A stretch of DNA of 64,000 nucleotides. It comes from an uncultured Erythrobacter sp. (GTDB lineage Bacteria > Pseudomonadota > Alphaproteobacteria > Sphingomonadales > Sphingomonadaceae). The notes under the pieces are model-generated. The model worked only from the letters and a program-made list of their open reading frames with translations, was not told where the DNA came from and ran no database searches. The DNA is taken from assembly GCA_947494705.1 (NCBI GenBank), contig CANLVN010000002.1, positions 186,001-250,000 on the forward strand, read 5' to 3'. Of this stretch, positions 11,676 through 19,697 are shown piece by piece. The position numbers and the translations under genes are program-made. Positions within the stretch are counted from its first letter, which is position 1. Each line of letters starts with the position of its first letter.

Positions 11676-12841
11676 CCCGCAGCCCCGATCAGTTCGCGTC
11701 CGATCAGCATGCGGCGGATCTCGTTCGTGCCTGCGCCGATGTCGAGCAGTTTGGCATCGCGCATGTAGCGTTCCACCGGCCAGTCGAGCGTGTAGCCCGC
11801 GCCGCCCAGCGCCTGGACGCTTTCGGCGGCGACCCGGAAGGCGTTTTCGGACGACAGAAGGATAACGCCCGCTGCATCGAAGCGCGTGGTCTGATCGTTG
11901 TCGCACGCCTTGGCCACCGCATAAGTGTAGGCCCGCGCCGATTGCAGCGCGACATACATATCCGCGACCTTGGCCTGCATCAGCTGGAAGCTGCCGATCG
12001 GCTTTCCGAACTGCTTCCTCTCACGAAGGTAAGGGATGACCGTATCAAGGCAGGCCTGCATGATGCCCAGCTGGATGCCGGAGAGCACGACGCGCTCGTA
12101 ATCCAGCCCGCTCATCAGCACGCCGACCCCGCCATTCAATGGGCCCATCACGCGGTCCTCGGGGATGTGGCAGTCGTCGAACACCAGCTCTGCCGTGGGC
12201 GAGCCACGCATGCCGACCTTCTCGATCTTCTGGCCGATCGAAAAGCCTTCATCCCCCTTCTCGATCAGGAAGGCGGTGATGCCGCGCGAGCCAGCACTGC
12301 CGTCGGTCTTGGCATAGACGACCAGCGTATCCGCATAGGGCGCGTTGGTGATCCAGAACTTGGTGCCGTTGAGCACGTAACCGCCCTGCACCGCCTCAGC
12401 TTTCAGCTTCATCGAGACCACGTCGGACCCGGCGCTCGCCTCCGACATCGCCAGTGACCCCACATGCTCGCCCGAAATCAGGCCGGGCAGGTACTTCGCC
12501 TTCTGCTCGTCATTGCCCCAGCGGCGGATCTGGTTGAGGCACAGGTTCGAATGGGCGCCATAGGACAGACCCAGCGAAGCGCTCGCCCGGCTGACTTCCT
12601 CGACCGCGATGACGTGTTCGAGATAGCCCAGACCCAGCCCGCCATCCTCTTCCTCTACCGTAATGCCGTGCAGGCCTAGCTCGCCCATCTGTTTCCAGAG
12701 TTCTTCGCGCGGGAAGTAGTCCTCGCGGTCGATCTTGTCGGCCAGGGGTGCGATCTGCTCGTCGGCGAAACGGCCAACGCTCTCGCGGATCATCTTGGCA
12801 CTCTCACCAAGCTGGAAGTCGAAATCGGGGGTGGCGCGCAT
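11672..12841 (-). CDS. ivd: Isovaleryl-CoA dehydrogenase
   Basis: FAD-dependent acyl-CoA dehydrogenase of 389 residues that oxidises isovaleryl-CoA to 3-methylcrotonyl-CoA in leucine breakdown. Family motifs: AMSEASAGSDV near residue 131, KFWITNAPYAD near 161, and the C-terminal GGAGYTLDWPVERYMRDAKLLDIGAGTNEIRR. The catalytic base expected for isovaleryl-CoA dehydrogenases is the Glu in SGLDYERV, here Glu249; in most other acyl-CoA dehydrogenases it lies nearer the C-terminus. I chose the ATG at 12841 (starting MRATPDF), which gives the usual length; the frame is open to 12958. It is the first gene of the operon that ends at 9093. Confidence 0.93.
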   Translation of the reverse strand: MRATPDFDFQLGESAKMIRESVGRFADEQIAPLADKIDREDYFPREELWKQMGELGLHGITVEEEDGGLGLGYLEHVIAVEEVSRASASLGLSYGAHSNLCLNQIRRWGNDEQKAKYLPGLISGEHVGSLAMSEASAGSDVVSMKLKAEAVQGGYVLNGTKFWITNAPYADTLVVYAKTDGSAGSRGITAFLIEKGDEGFSIGQKIEKVGMRGSPTAELVFDDCHIPEDRVMGPLNGGVGVLMSGLDYERVVLSGIQLGIMQACLDTVIPYLRERKQFGKPIGSFQLMQAKVADMYVALQSARAYTYAVAKACDNDQTTRFDAAGVILLSSENAFRVAAESVQALGGAGYTLDWPVERYMRDAKLLDIGAGTNEIRRMLIGRELIGAAG

Positions 12842-12982
12842 CTTGGTGTCTCTTCTTGGATTGCGGGCCTGCCCTTTCGCGAGCAGCCCGGCTGAATGGG
12901 GCGTTGCGATGCCCTTAGCAAGCACGCAGGCCCGCGCCAACGCTTGGCGGATCGGCAATTGCGCTCTAGGCTGGCAAGCGAA

Positions 12983-13501
12983 ATGGCAATCCGACTGTTC
13001 CCCCTTCCCGCGCTGACCGTCCTCGCGCTGGCCGGCCTTGCGCTGGCATCGTGCGAAGCGCCCGATGAAAGCGGCGGCTCGGGCAGCAGCGCGGCTGGCA
13101 GTCCGGCAGCGGCAGCTGGCGAGAGCGCAAGTGCCGAGGGATCGGGCGCAGACGGCGAAAGCGAAGAGGAAGCGAGTGCGGGCCTCGTTTTCACTGAAAG
13201 CGGATGGCTCACCGTTGGCGCTGATGGGGGGGTGCAGACGACCTTCATCGATGCAGGCGGGCGCTATCGCGACCTGCGCAACGGCGAACAGGTGGCCGAA
13301 GGAAAGTGGCAGGAGCGGCCCGACGGCTCGCTATGCTTCGAACCGGACGCGGGCTTCGGCGCGTGCTGGGAGATCGAACCGCTAGAGGATGACGGCACCG
13401 CCATCGCAGTCAATGGCGAAGGCAAGCGGATCGAGATCAAGCGGGTGAGCTATATCGGTCCGGAAGCGTCGGAAGACGACGACACCGACGCCGAAAGCTG
13501 A
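12983..13501 (+). CDS. Putative lipoprotein, unknown function
   Basis: Protein of 172 residues with a lipoprotein signal peptide: hydrophobic core at residues 5-20, lipobox LASC with Cys24. A low-complexity Gly/Ser/Ala/Glu linker (about residues 25-65) follows. A small globular part at residues 68-160 has strand-like segments SGWLTVGADGGVQTTFIDAGGRYRDL and KWQERPDGSLCFEPDAGFG, with paired cysteines that may form a disulfide. The tail is acidic. I do not recognise the family. The ATG at 12983 fits the signal peptide; the open frame before it (to 12896) would spoil it. It precedes the ABC transporter genes by 41 bp and may belong to their operon. Confidence 0.75.
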   Translation: MAIRLFPLPALTVLALAGLALASCEAPDESGGSGSSAAGSPAAAAGESASAEGSGADGESEEEASAGLVFTESGWLTVGADGGVQTTFIDAGGRYRDLRNGEQVAEGKWQERPDGSLCFEPDAGFGACWEIEPLEDDGTAIAVNGEGKRIEIKRVSYIGPEASEDDDTDAES

Positions 13502-13542
13502 CGCGCGGAAAAGGGGTCACTTCAATCAACGCATCCTCGGAC

Positions 13543-14316
13543 ATGTCAGCCAACCGGGCCGACGCGATCCTGCGCTTCGACGAGGTCGAGCGTCGCTATG
13601 GCGACATTGTCGCCGTGGACGGCGTTACCTGCGACATCTCGCCCGGCAGTTACGTCGCGCTGGTCGGATCGTCGGGATCGGGCAAGTCGACCCTGCTCAA
13701 GACGGTCAACACACTGGTCACGCCCAGCGCCGGACGCGTGCTATTCGGCGGAGAAGACGTCGCAGGTCTGCCCCCTGCGCGCCTGCGCCGCCGGGTGGGT
13801 TACGTCTTTCAGGGGATCGGCCTGTTCCCGCATTTCTCCGTGGGCGAGAATATCGGAATCGGACCCCGGCTGGCGGGGGAGACGCTGTCCGATGCTCGGA
13901 TTTCCGAATTGCTTACCCTGGTCGAGCTCGAACCCGGCATGGCGAGCCGCATGCCCGACGCGCTTTCCGGAGGCCAGCGTCAGCGGGTCGGCGTGGCGCG
14001 TGCGCTGGCGGGTAACCCGGAATTGCTTCTGATGGACGAGCCGTTCGGCGCGCTCGACCCGATCACGCGCGATGCCCTGGGCGAAAAGGTACGCGAACTG
14101 CACGAGACGCTGGGCCTGACGACCATAATGGTTACGCATGACATGTCCGAAGCGCTGCTGCTGGCCGACCGCGTGCTGGTGATGAGCCACGGCAAGCTGG
14201 TCGCGGATGAAACTCCACACGCGCTGATCGATGGAGCCGGTGGCGATATCGCACAGGGTCTGGTCGCGGTGCCGCGCCAGCAGGCGGAGAAACTCGCGCG
14301 AATGGAGCGCGGTTGA
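13543..14316 (+). CDS. Osmoprotectant-type ABC transporter ATP-binding protein
   Basis: ABC ATPase of 257 residues in the OpuCA/ProV/EgtUA group. Walker A is GSSGSGKST near residue 44, the Q-loop region is YVFQGIGLFPHFSVGENI, the signature is LSGGQRQRV, Walker B is LLMDEPFGALD and the switch histidine is in MVTHDMSEA. No C-terminal CBS domains are present, unlike classical OpuCA. It powers the fused permease/binding protein encoded next, whose ATG overlaps this stop (TGATG at 14314-14318). The solute could be glycine betaine, choline, carnitine or ergothioneine; the ATPase sequence does not say which. Confidence 0.92.
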   Translation: MSANRADAILRFDEVERRYGDIVAVDGVTCDISPGSYVALVGSSGSGKSTLLKTVNTLVTPSAGRVLFGGEDVAGLPPARLRRRVGYVFQGIGLFPHFSVGENIGIGPRLAGETLSDARISELLTLVELEPGMASRMPDALSGGQRQRVGVARALAGNPELLLMDEPFGALDPITRDALGEKVRELHETLGLTTIMVTHDMSEALLLADRVLVMSHGKLVADETPHALIDGAGGDIAQGLVAVPRQQAEKLARMERG

Positions 14317-15854
14317 TGGGCGAGATCTGGACAATTCTACTGGGCCTCGGCGACAAGTTTGCCGCGCACATCGTGCTCGCTGCGAGCGCCATCGGGCTCG
14401 GCATCATCGTCGCCTTGCCGCTCGCGGTATGGGCCAGCCGGTCGCGCAATGTTGCGCGCATCGCACTCGGTTTTGCGAGCCTCGTTCAGACCATCCCGGC
14501 GCTCGCGCTGCTGGCGCTGTTTTTCCCGATCCTGCTTTCATTGCGCGCCGTGTTCGGTGAGGGGCTGCCGACGCTCGGCTTCCTGCCTGCCCTGCTCGCG
14601 CTCGCGCTCTACGCGCTGCTACCGATCCTGCGCAACGCGGTGACCGCACAGGCCAATCTCGACCCCGGTGTGCTCGAAGCCGCCGATGGCGTCGGCATGA
14701 CCTCATGGCAGAAACTGCGGCTCGTCGAAGCGCCGCTCTCCGCGCCTTTCATCATGGCGGGTATTCGCACTGCGAGCGTGTGGACCATCGGGGCGGCAAC
14801 GCTCTCCACGACGATCGGCCAGCCGAGCCTGGGCGATCCGATCTTCGCCGGGCTTCAGACGCAGAACTGGGCGCTGGTCGTCGCCGGGTGCATCGCGAGC
14901 GCAGGGCTGGCGCTGGTGGTCGATGCGCTGCTGGGCATCATCGAGAACGGCTTTGCCCAACGCCGCCGCTGGCAGTGGATCGCGGGGCTGGCGGCGGTCG
15001 CGATAGGGCTGGCAGGCGCTCTGGCATACCAGTTCGAGGGTGACGACGAGGACACGATCGTCATCGCCTCCAAGCAGTTTTCCGAGCAATACATCCTCGC
15101 CCAACTGATCGGCGCGCAGCTCGAACAGGCCGGTTACAGCGTCGAATATCGCGACGGCCTGGGCAGCGCGGTGGTCCACAGCGCGGTCGCTTCGGGCAGC
15201 GTAGATATCTCGGTCGATTACACCGGGACGATCTGGACCAACGAGATGAAGCGCGAGGATAATCCGGGTCGCGAGGCGATGTACGAGACCATCGTCGAGT
15301 GGGAGCAGGAGAACACCGGCATTCGTGTGCTGGGACGGCTCGGGTTCGAAAATGCTTATGCCTTTGCCATGCGCGAGGACCGGGCGAATGAACTGGGCGT
15401 GCGTTCACTCGAAGACCTCGTGCCCGTGGCGCCGCAACTTACGGTTGGTGGGGACCCGGAATTCTTCGAGCGGCCCGAATGGATCGCGGTGCGCGATGCC
15501 TATGGGATGCGCTTTGATGATACGCGCAACTTCTCTCCGACCTTCATGTACAACGCGCTGCGCTCGGGTGAAGCCGACGTCATCAGCGCCTACACATCCG
15601 ATGGGCGGATCGCGGCGGACCGCCTGGTCGTACTCGAAGACCCCCGCGAGGCGTTGCCCAGCTACGACGCGATGGTGATGCTATCCCCGCGGATCGCGGA
15701 TGACGAAAGGCTGGTGCGCGCGCTCGAACCGCTGATCGGAGCGATCAGCGTCGAGGAAATGCGCGAGGCAAACTTCGCCGTCGACCGCGAAGGCGAAGGC
15801 AAACTTTCACCGCGCGAGGCGGCGCGGGAACTGGCGGAGACAATCGGACTGTGA
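14316..15854 (+). CDS. ABC transporter permease fused to osmoprotectant-type substrate-binding domain
   Basis: Single 512-residue chain joining two transporter parts. Residues about 10-235 form a BPD-type permease with the EAA-like loop EAADGVGMTSWQKLRLVEAPLSAP and GAATLSTTIGQPSLGDPIFAGLQ. Residues about 245-510 form an OpuAC-like binding domain beginning IVIASKQFSEQYILAQLIGAQLE and containing SVDYTGTIWTNEM and NFSPTFMYNALRSGEADVISAYTSDGRI. This order matches fused OpuCBC/EgtUBC-type proteins. With the upstream ATPase it would be a complete importer for a quaternary amine or related solute. The start is the ATG at 14316; the TTG three bases earlier is less likely. It converges on the DUF2147 gene. 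Confidence 0.9.
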   Translation: MGEIWTILLGLGDKFAAHIVLAASAIGLGIIVALPLAVWASRSRNVARIALGFASLVQTIPALALLALFFPILLSLRAVFGEGLPTLGFLPALLALALYALLPILRNAVTAQANLDPGVLEAADGVGMTSWQKLRLVEAPLSAPFIMAGIRTASVWTIGAATLSTTIGQPSLGDPIFAGLQTQNWALVVAGCIASAGLALVVDALLGIIENGFAQRRRWQWIAGLAAVAIGLAGALAYQFEGDDEDTIVIASKQFSEQYILAQLIGAQLEQAGYSVEYRDGLGSAVVHSAVASGSVDISVDYTGTIWTNEMKREDNPGREAMYETIVEWEQENTGIRVLGRLGFENAYAFAMREDRANELGVRSLEDLVPVAPQLTVGGDPEFFERPEWIAVRDAYGMRFDDTRNFSPTFMYNALRSGEADVISAYTSDGRIAADRLVVLEDPREALPSYDAMVMLSPRIADDERLVRALEPLIGAISVEEMREANFAVDREGEGKLSPREAARELAETIGL

Positions 15855-15921
15855 AATCGGTTGCGCAGCAACCGGAAGCCTTCGCGTGATTAGGAAACTG
15901 CCGAGGCAGCTTCGCACAACA

Positions 15922-16353
15922 TCAACGCGCCCGCCGCCAGACCTGCGCTTGGCAAAACGGGCCGATACAGCCCTTTACCTCGATCGTGTTGGCGCTGGTG
16001 CGGCGGATCACCGAGCGGTAGCTCTTGCCGCTTTTCGGGTCGTAGATCCGGCCACGCCACAGGCTCGGCTCTTCCTTGAACCCGCTCAGCACAGGCAGGC
16101 CGAGCAACTTGCGTTTGCGCAAGCGCGGTTCGGGATTGTTGATGTCGCGCTGGTCGAGGCCATCGGGCGGAGGCACCAGGAAGCGTGCGATCGTCCCGCA
16201 ATAGGATTTGCCGCAAGGCTTGATCTCGACGATCGCGTCGCGCTCCTCGGTAACCCAGCGCCCGGTGATCGAGTCCGCAGCGCTGGCTGAGGTTGCGGTG
16301 AAGATCATGGCGGCGAGCAGCGCGGTCAGCCACCGAAATGTGCGAGCGATCAT
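15922..16353 (-). CDS. DUF2147-like secreted protein
   Basis: Protein of 143 residues with a cleavable signal peptide (residues 1-25, ending ATSASA). The mature part carries DUF2147-like features: ITGRWVTEERDAIVEIKPCGKSYCGTIARF, LLGLPVLSGF and RGRIYDPKSGKSYRSVI, with four cysteines that could form disulfides. Function is unknown; relatives are small periplasmic beta-rich proteins. I chose the ATG at 16353 because it begins the signal peptide; frames extending to 16596 lie inside the upstream methyltransferase region. It follows the MidA-type gene by 58 bp on the same strand. Confidence 0.83.
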   Translation of the reverse strand: MIARTFRWLTALLAAMIFTATSASAADSITGRWVTEERDAIVEIKPCGKSYCGTIARFLVPPPDGLDQRDINNPEPRLRKRKLLGLPVLSGFKEEPSLWRGRIYDPKSGKSYRSVIRRTSANTIEVKGCIGPFCQAQVWRRAR

Positions 16354-16411
16354 CGTATCAACTCCTCGGGTCGTGCTCAGGTTACGCGAAAAGGCGCGAC
16401 CTGATTGCATC

Positions 16412-18685
16412 TTAATCGAACCCCACTCCGATAGGCCAGCGCCGCCCGCAAATGCCAAGAACCTTGAACAGCAAACCCATCTGCCCGTCGTCGACCAGCC
16501 GGTCGTACTGGCGCTTGAGCTTGTCTGCCTCCGCCGGATTCTTGCGCACCAGCGCTTCGTGGCGCACATCGATCCCCATCGCATGCAGCCAGTCACCCTG
16601 CATCTTCAGGCCCATGACATCCGCGCCGCTATTTGCCGCGACATCCCTTAGCAGCTCGAAATCGACATGCGCGGTCAGGTCGGACTCGCCCGGAAAGGCG
16701 AAAGGATCGACCTTCTCGTGTGCCTTGATCGCCTGAAGCGTCGAGCCCGCCCGCAGTTCGAGCGCGCCGTAATCGATGATGAGCGCCGCCCCGCCCTGAT
16801 CCTTCAGCCGTTGCGAAATCTCGGTCATCACCGCGACCGCCGCAGGGCTGGTCTCGATCATCGTCCCCTGCGGAGCGCTGCGCCAGCTCTTGGGCACGAT
16901 ATTGTCCATCGCCTGTTCGCCCGCGACGAACACGAAGTCATCGCCCGAGCCTTCGTCCGACAAGCCGACCTTGCGCTCGTGCCAGCCATCGGCCGAACGC
17001 ACCAGCTGGTGGATCGGCAGCGCGTCGAAGAACTCGTTCGCGACAATCAGCAGAGGGGCATCGTCGGGCAGGGTCGAGAGATCGTCGTGATGGTGGACCT
17101 GCGGAAACGCCTCGCGCTGGATCTTGCGCAGCGCCGGGGAAGTTTCGACGAAGTGCAGTTGCGGATCGAATTCGTAGCGCGACGCGGTGCGCAACGCGTC
17201 TGTGGTCAGCGTGCCCCGGCCCGGCCCCAGTTCGACGAAATGGATGTATTTTCGAGAGCCCATCCGCACCCACAGGTCGGCGAACCACAATCCGATAAGC
17301 TCGCCGAACATCTGGCTGATCTCGGGCGCTGTGATGAAGTCGTTTTCCGCGCCGAGCGGATCGCGGCTGGTGTAGTAGCGCGCGTTGCTCTCGGCCATAT
17401 AGTGCGCGAGGCTGATCGGGCCGGTCTCGCGGATCAGGCGGCGGAACGTTTTCCCTAGGTTCTTCGCCTTCTCGGCAGCTTCGGCGAGCGCCTTTTCCTC
17501 GGCTTCCTTCGCCTCTCTCTCTGCTTTTTCTGCGGCTTCCTTCTCGGCCTTTTCCGCCGCTGCCCTGGCTGCAGCCTCTTCTTTTGCCTTCGCCGCGGCT
17601 TCAGCCTTGGCTTTTTTCTCCGCTTCTTTCGCTTTTTTCTCGGCCTCGGCCTTGGCTTTGGCTTTGGCTTGCGCCTCTTCCCTGGCCTTTTTCTCGGCCT
17701 CCTCTTTCGCCTTGCGCTCAGCTTCGGCCTTGGCCTTCGCTTCAGCCTCCCGCTTTGCCTTGCGCTCAGCTTCGGCTTTCGCCTTGGCCGCCGCCTCTGC
17801 CTTGGCTTTCTTTTCCGCTTCAGCTTTTGCCTTGGCTTCTGCTTCGGCCTTTGCCTTTGCTTCCGCCTCGGCCTTCGCCTTTTCCTCAGCCTCTTCCTTG
17901 GCTTTGCGGGCCGCTTCTTCCTTGGCTTTCTGCGCAGCCTCCGCCTTTGCCTTCTTCTCGGCTTCGGCCTTGGCCCGAGCTGCTTCTTCCTGCGCCTTCT
18001 TCTCTGCTTCGGCTCTGGCTTTTGCCTCTGCGTCGCGTTTGGCCTTGGCTTGGGCTTGTGCCTTGAGGCGGGCTTCCTCCTCGGCGAGCGCCCTGGCTTC
18101 GGCTTCTTCGCGCGCCTTGCGTTCGGCTTCGGCCTTGGCCTTCTTCTCAGCCTCAGCTTTTAGCCGCGCACGCTCTTCAGCTTCTGCCCTGGCTCTTTCC
18201 TCGGCTTCCGCTTTGGCCTTGGCCTCTGCCTCCGCTTTCGCTTTCGCGGCGGCCTCGGCCCTTGCCTTCTCTTCGGCTTCGCGCCTCGCCTTTTCCTCTG
18301 CCTCGCGCTTCGCTTTCGCTTCGGCGCGTGCCTTGGCGGCGCGTGCGGCTTCCTCGGCAGCGCGCGCTTCTTCTTCCTCGATTGCCTTTGCAGCGGCAGC
18401 AGCGGCCTCTTCTGCGGCCCTTTTGCGACGCTCGGCATCTTCGGCGGCGGCCTTCTTCGCGGCCTTGGCGTCGATCTCAGGTACAGGTGCGCTGTCGAGC
18501 GGGACCAGCGTCTCGCTTCCATCGGGCTCGATCAGGCGCAGCTGTGTGCAGCGCGCGACCTTGAGCGTGATCGCTCCTAGGCCGTCTGGCCCGTTCCGGA
18601 CGGCGCCCCCGTGCCCACGGGTTTCCTGGTCACGGCGTAGAGCGTGACAATCAATCCAGTCAGTATCAGCGGTATGCTCAGCCAT
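16412..18685 (-). CDS. MidA/NDUFAF7-type methyltransferase with a long Ala/Lys/Glu helix at the N-terminus
   Basis: Continuous frame of 757 codons. Residues about 409-757 are a full-length MidA-type SAM-dependent methyltransferase (COG1565; the mitochondrial homologue NDUFAF7 methylates a complex I subunit): LGKTFRRLIRETGPISLAHYM, SRDPLGAENDFITAPEISQMFGELIG, SAM-binding VELGPGRGTL near residue 483 and IVANEFFDALPIHQLV. Residues about 72-408 are almost only Ala, Lys, Glu and Arg in KAEAEAKA-like repeats, a predicted long single helix or coiled coil. Residues 37-71 are short and unclassified. No signal peptide is visible, so the protein should be cytosolic. The only ATG/GTG/TTG before the helix is the ATG at 18685, which overlaps lgt by 109 bp, so the true start is uncertain. 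The methyltransferase call is secure. Confidence 0.82.
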   Translation of the reverse strand: MAEHTADTDWIDCHALRRDQETRGHGGAVRNGPDGLGAITLKVARCTQLRLIEPDGSETLVPLDSAPVPEIDAKAAKKAAAEDAERRKRAAEEAAAAAAKAIEEEEARAAEEAARAAKARAEAKAKREAEEKARREAEEKARAEAAAKAKAEAEAKAKAEAEERARAEAEERARLKAEAEKKAKAEAERKAREEAEARALAEEEARLKAQAQAKAKRDAEAKARAEAEKKAQEEAARAKAEAEKKAKAEAAQKAKEEAARKAKEEAEEKAKAEAEAKAKAEAEAKAKAEAEKKAKAEAAAKAKAEAERKAKREAEAKAKAEAERKAKEEAEKKAREEAQAKAKAKAEAEKKAKEAEKKAKAEAAAKAKEEAAARAAAEKAEKEAAEKAEREAKEAEEKALAEAAEKAKNLGKTFRRLIRETGPISLAHYMAESNARYYTSRDPLGAENDFITAPEISQMFGELIGLWFADLWVRMGSRKYIHFVELGPGRGTLTTDALRTASRYEFDPQLHFVETSPALRKIQREAFPQVHHHDDLSTLPDDAPLLIVANEFFDALPIHQLVRSADGWHERKVGLSDEGSGDDFVFVAGEQAMDNIVPKSWRSAPQGTMIETSPAAVAVMTEISQRLKDQGGAALIIDYGALELRAGSTLQAIKAHEKVDPFAFPGESDLTAHVDFELLRDVAANSGADVMGLKMQGDWLHAMGIDVRHEALVRKNPAEADKLKRQYDRLVDDGQMGLLFKVLGICGRRWPIGVGFD
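17462..18472 (-). repeat. Low-complexity coding repeat (KAEAEAKA-type) of about 1 kb
   Basis: About 337 codons of degenerate short repeats encoding Ala/Lys/Glu/Arg, with runs such as KAEAEAKAKAEAEAKAKAEAE. On the plus strand it reads as repeating gcctt/ggc/ttc/tcggc blocks. All three opposite-strand frames are open for long stretches as a side effect, giving spurious Phe/Ala/Ser and Leu/Pro-rich reading frames. The composition resembles the helical domain II of TolA and predicted single alpha-helix domains with i to i+4 Lys-Glu pairs. Such DNA tends to vary in length by slippage or unequal recombination. Confidence 0.92.
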
Positions 18686-19503
18686 TGTCCCATCGATAGC
18701 CCGGTTTGGGCGGCAAAGTCAGCCAGTTGTGCATCGGGTTCGCGGAAAAACTCGTTAAAGAAACGCGCAATTCCCATGCCCAGAGTGAAAATCCCGACGA
18801 GCAGGCCGGGGCGATAGCGCGCGCGCGTCTTCCAGAACAGCAGCAACAGCACGATCAGCAGCAACAGACCTTCGAGGCCTGCCTGGTAAAGCTGGCTGGG
18901 ATGGCGTGCGATATCCCCGGCGCGCGGATCGGGAAAGACCATCGCCCAAGGCACATTTGCCGGATCGGCGGCGCGGCCCCACAGTTCGCCGTTGATGAAA
19001 TTGGCAAGCCGGCCAAGGAACATGCCCATCGGCACATTGACCGCGATGTAATCGCATACGCGCAGGAACGAGAGTTTCCCGCGAACTGTGACCCAGCCGA
19101 TCGCCGCAAGGACGCCCAGCACACCGCCATGGAAGCTCATCCCCCCATCCCACATGCGCAGCAATTGCCAGCTGACGAAGCCCTCTCCCGAGAAATCGGT
19201 AAAGGCGCTGGGGATGCCGGTGTCGCCGCCGGTATAGAACGCCGCATAGCCCAGCCGCCCGCCGATGATCACGCCCAACGTGCAATAGAAGAACAGGTCG
19301 TCGGCATGACGCTGCGCCATCGGCGCGCCGGGCGTCTTGATCATCTTTGACAGGTGCCAGTACGCGAAGATGACGCCCAGCAAATAGGCAAGCGAATAGA
19401 ACCGCAGCGTGAAGAAGCCCAGATCAATACCCGGCTGCAATCCAAGCTCGGACCAGTAGATCGGATCGGCAGCAGTTGCGCTCGCCGCAAGTAGTGACAG
19501 CAA
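18577..19503 (-). CDS. lgt: Prolipoprotein diacylglyceryl transferase
   Basis: Inner-membrane enzyme of 308 residues that moves diacylglycerol from phosphatidylglycerol to the lipobox cysteine of prolipoproteins, the first lipoprotein maturation step. The Lgt signature GRLANFINGELWGR is at residues about 163-176, followed by HPSQLYQAGLEG; about seven membrane helices are visible. The start is a TTG at 19503 with AAGAGGT seven bases upstream and no in-frame ATG nearby that keeps the N-terminus. At least six lipoproteins in this window (at 12983, 32635, 48508, 52190, 52501 and 58263) would be its clients. Its 3' end overlaps the open frame of the MidA-type gene. Confidence 0.95.
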   Translation of the reverse strand: MLSLLAASATAADPIYWSELGLQPGIDLGFFTLRFYSLAYLLGVIFAYWHLSKMIKTPGAPMAQRHADDLFFYCTLGVIIGGRLGYAAFYTGGDTGIPSAFTDFSGEGFVSWQLLRMWDGGMSFHGGVLGVLAAIGWVTVRGKLSFLRVCDYIAVNVPMGMFLGRLANFINGELWGRAADPANVPWAMVFPDPRAGDIARHPSQLYQAGLEGLLLLIVLLLLFWKTRARYRPGLLVGIFTLGMGIARFFNEFFREPDAQLADFAAQTGLSMGQWLSIPLILTGLIVTLYAVTRKPVGTGAPSGTGQTA

Positions 19504-19697
19504 GGGTGGAACCTCTTAGATGGCATTTGCAAGCCCTTCGCGGCCTCGCGTCGATGGAGGGAGCTAATGGCACAGCGCGGACTTCGGGGGAAGTCCACTC
19601 GGTGTGTCATGCTCAGACTACCGGGCCGCATCGCCTTGTGCGGCTTCACACGAACGATACCGCCCCGGAAGCGGGCGTACACAGGAGAGAACGCCGC

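Noticed and set aside
15859..15876. CGGTTGC-gca-GCAACCG hairpin between the ABC fusion and the DUF2147 gene
   Set aside because: A 7-bp stem with a 3-base loop but no T run on either strand, so I do not call it a terminator.
17607..18647. Phe/Ala/Ser-repeat plus-strand frame (346 codons) over the KAE repeat
   Set aside because: An artefact of the repeated gcc/ttc-type DNA opposite the Ala/Lys/Glu coding repeat. No start context or family; the opposite strand is in frame with MidA.
19625..19644. GCCGCA/TGCGGC inverted repeat upstream of the CoA ligase
   Set aside because: Short and not placed like a riboswitch or terminator; could be chance in GC-rich DNA.
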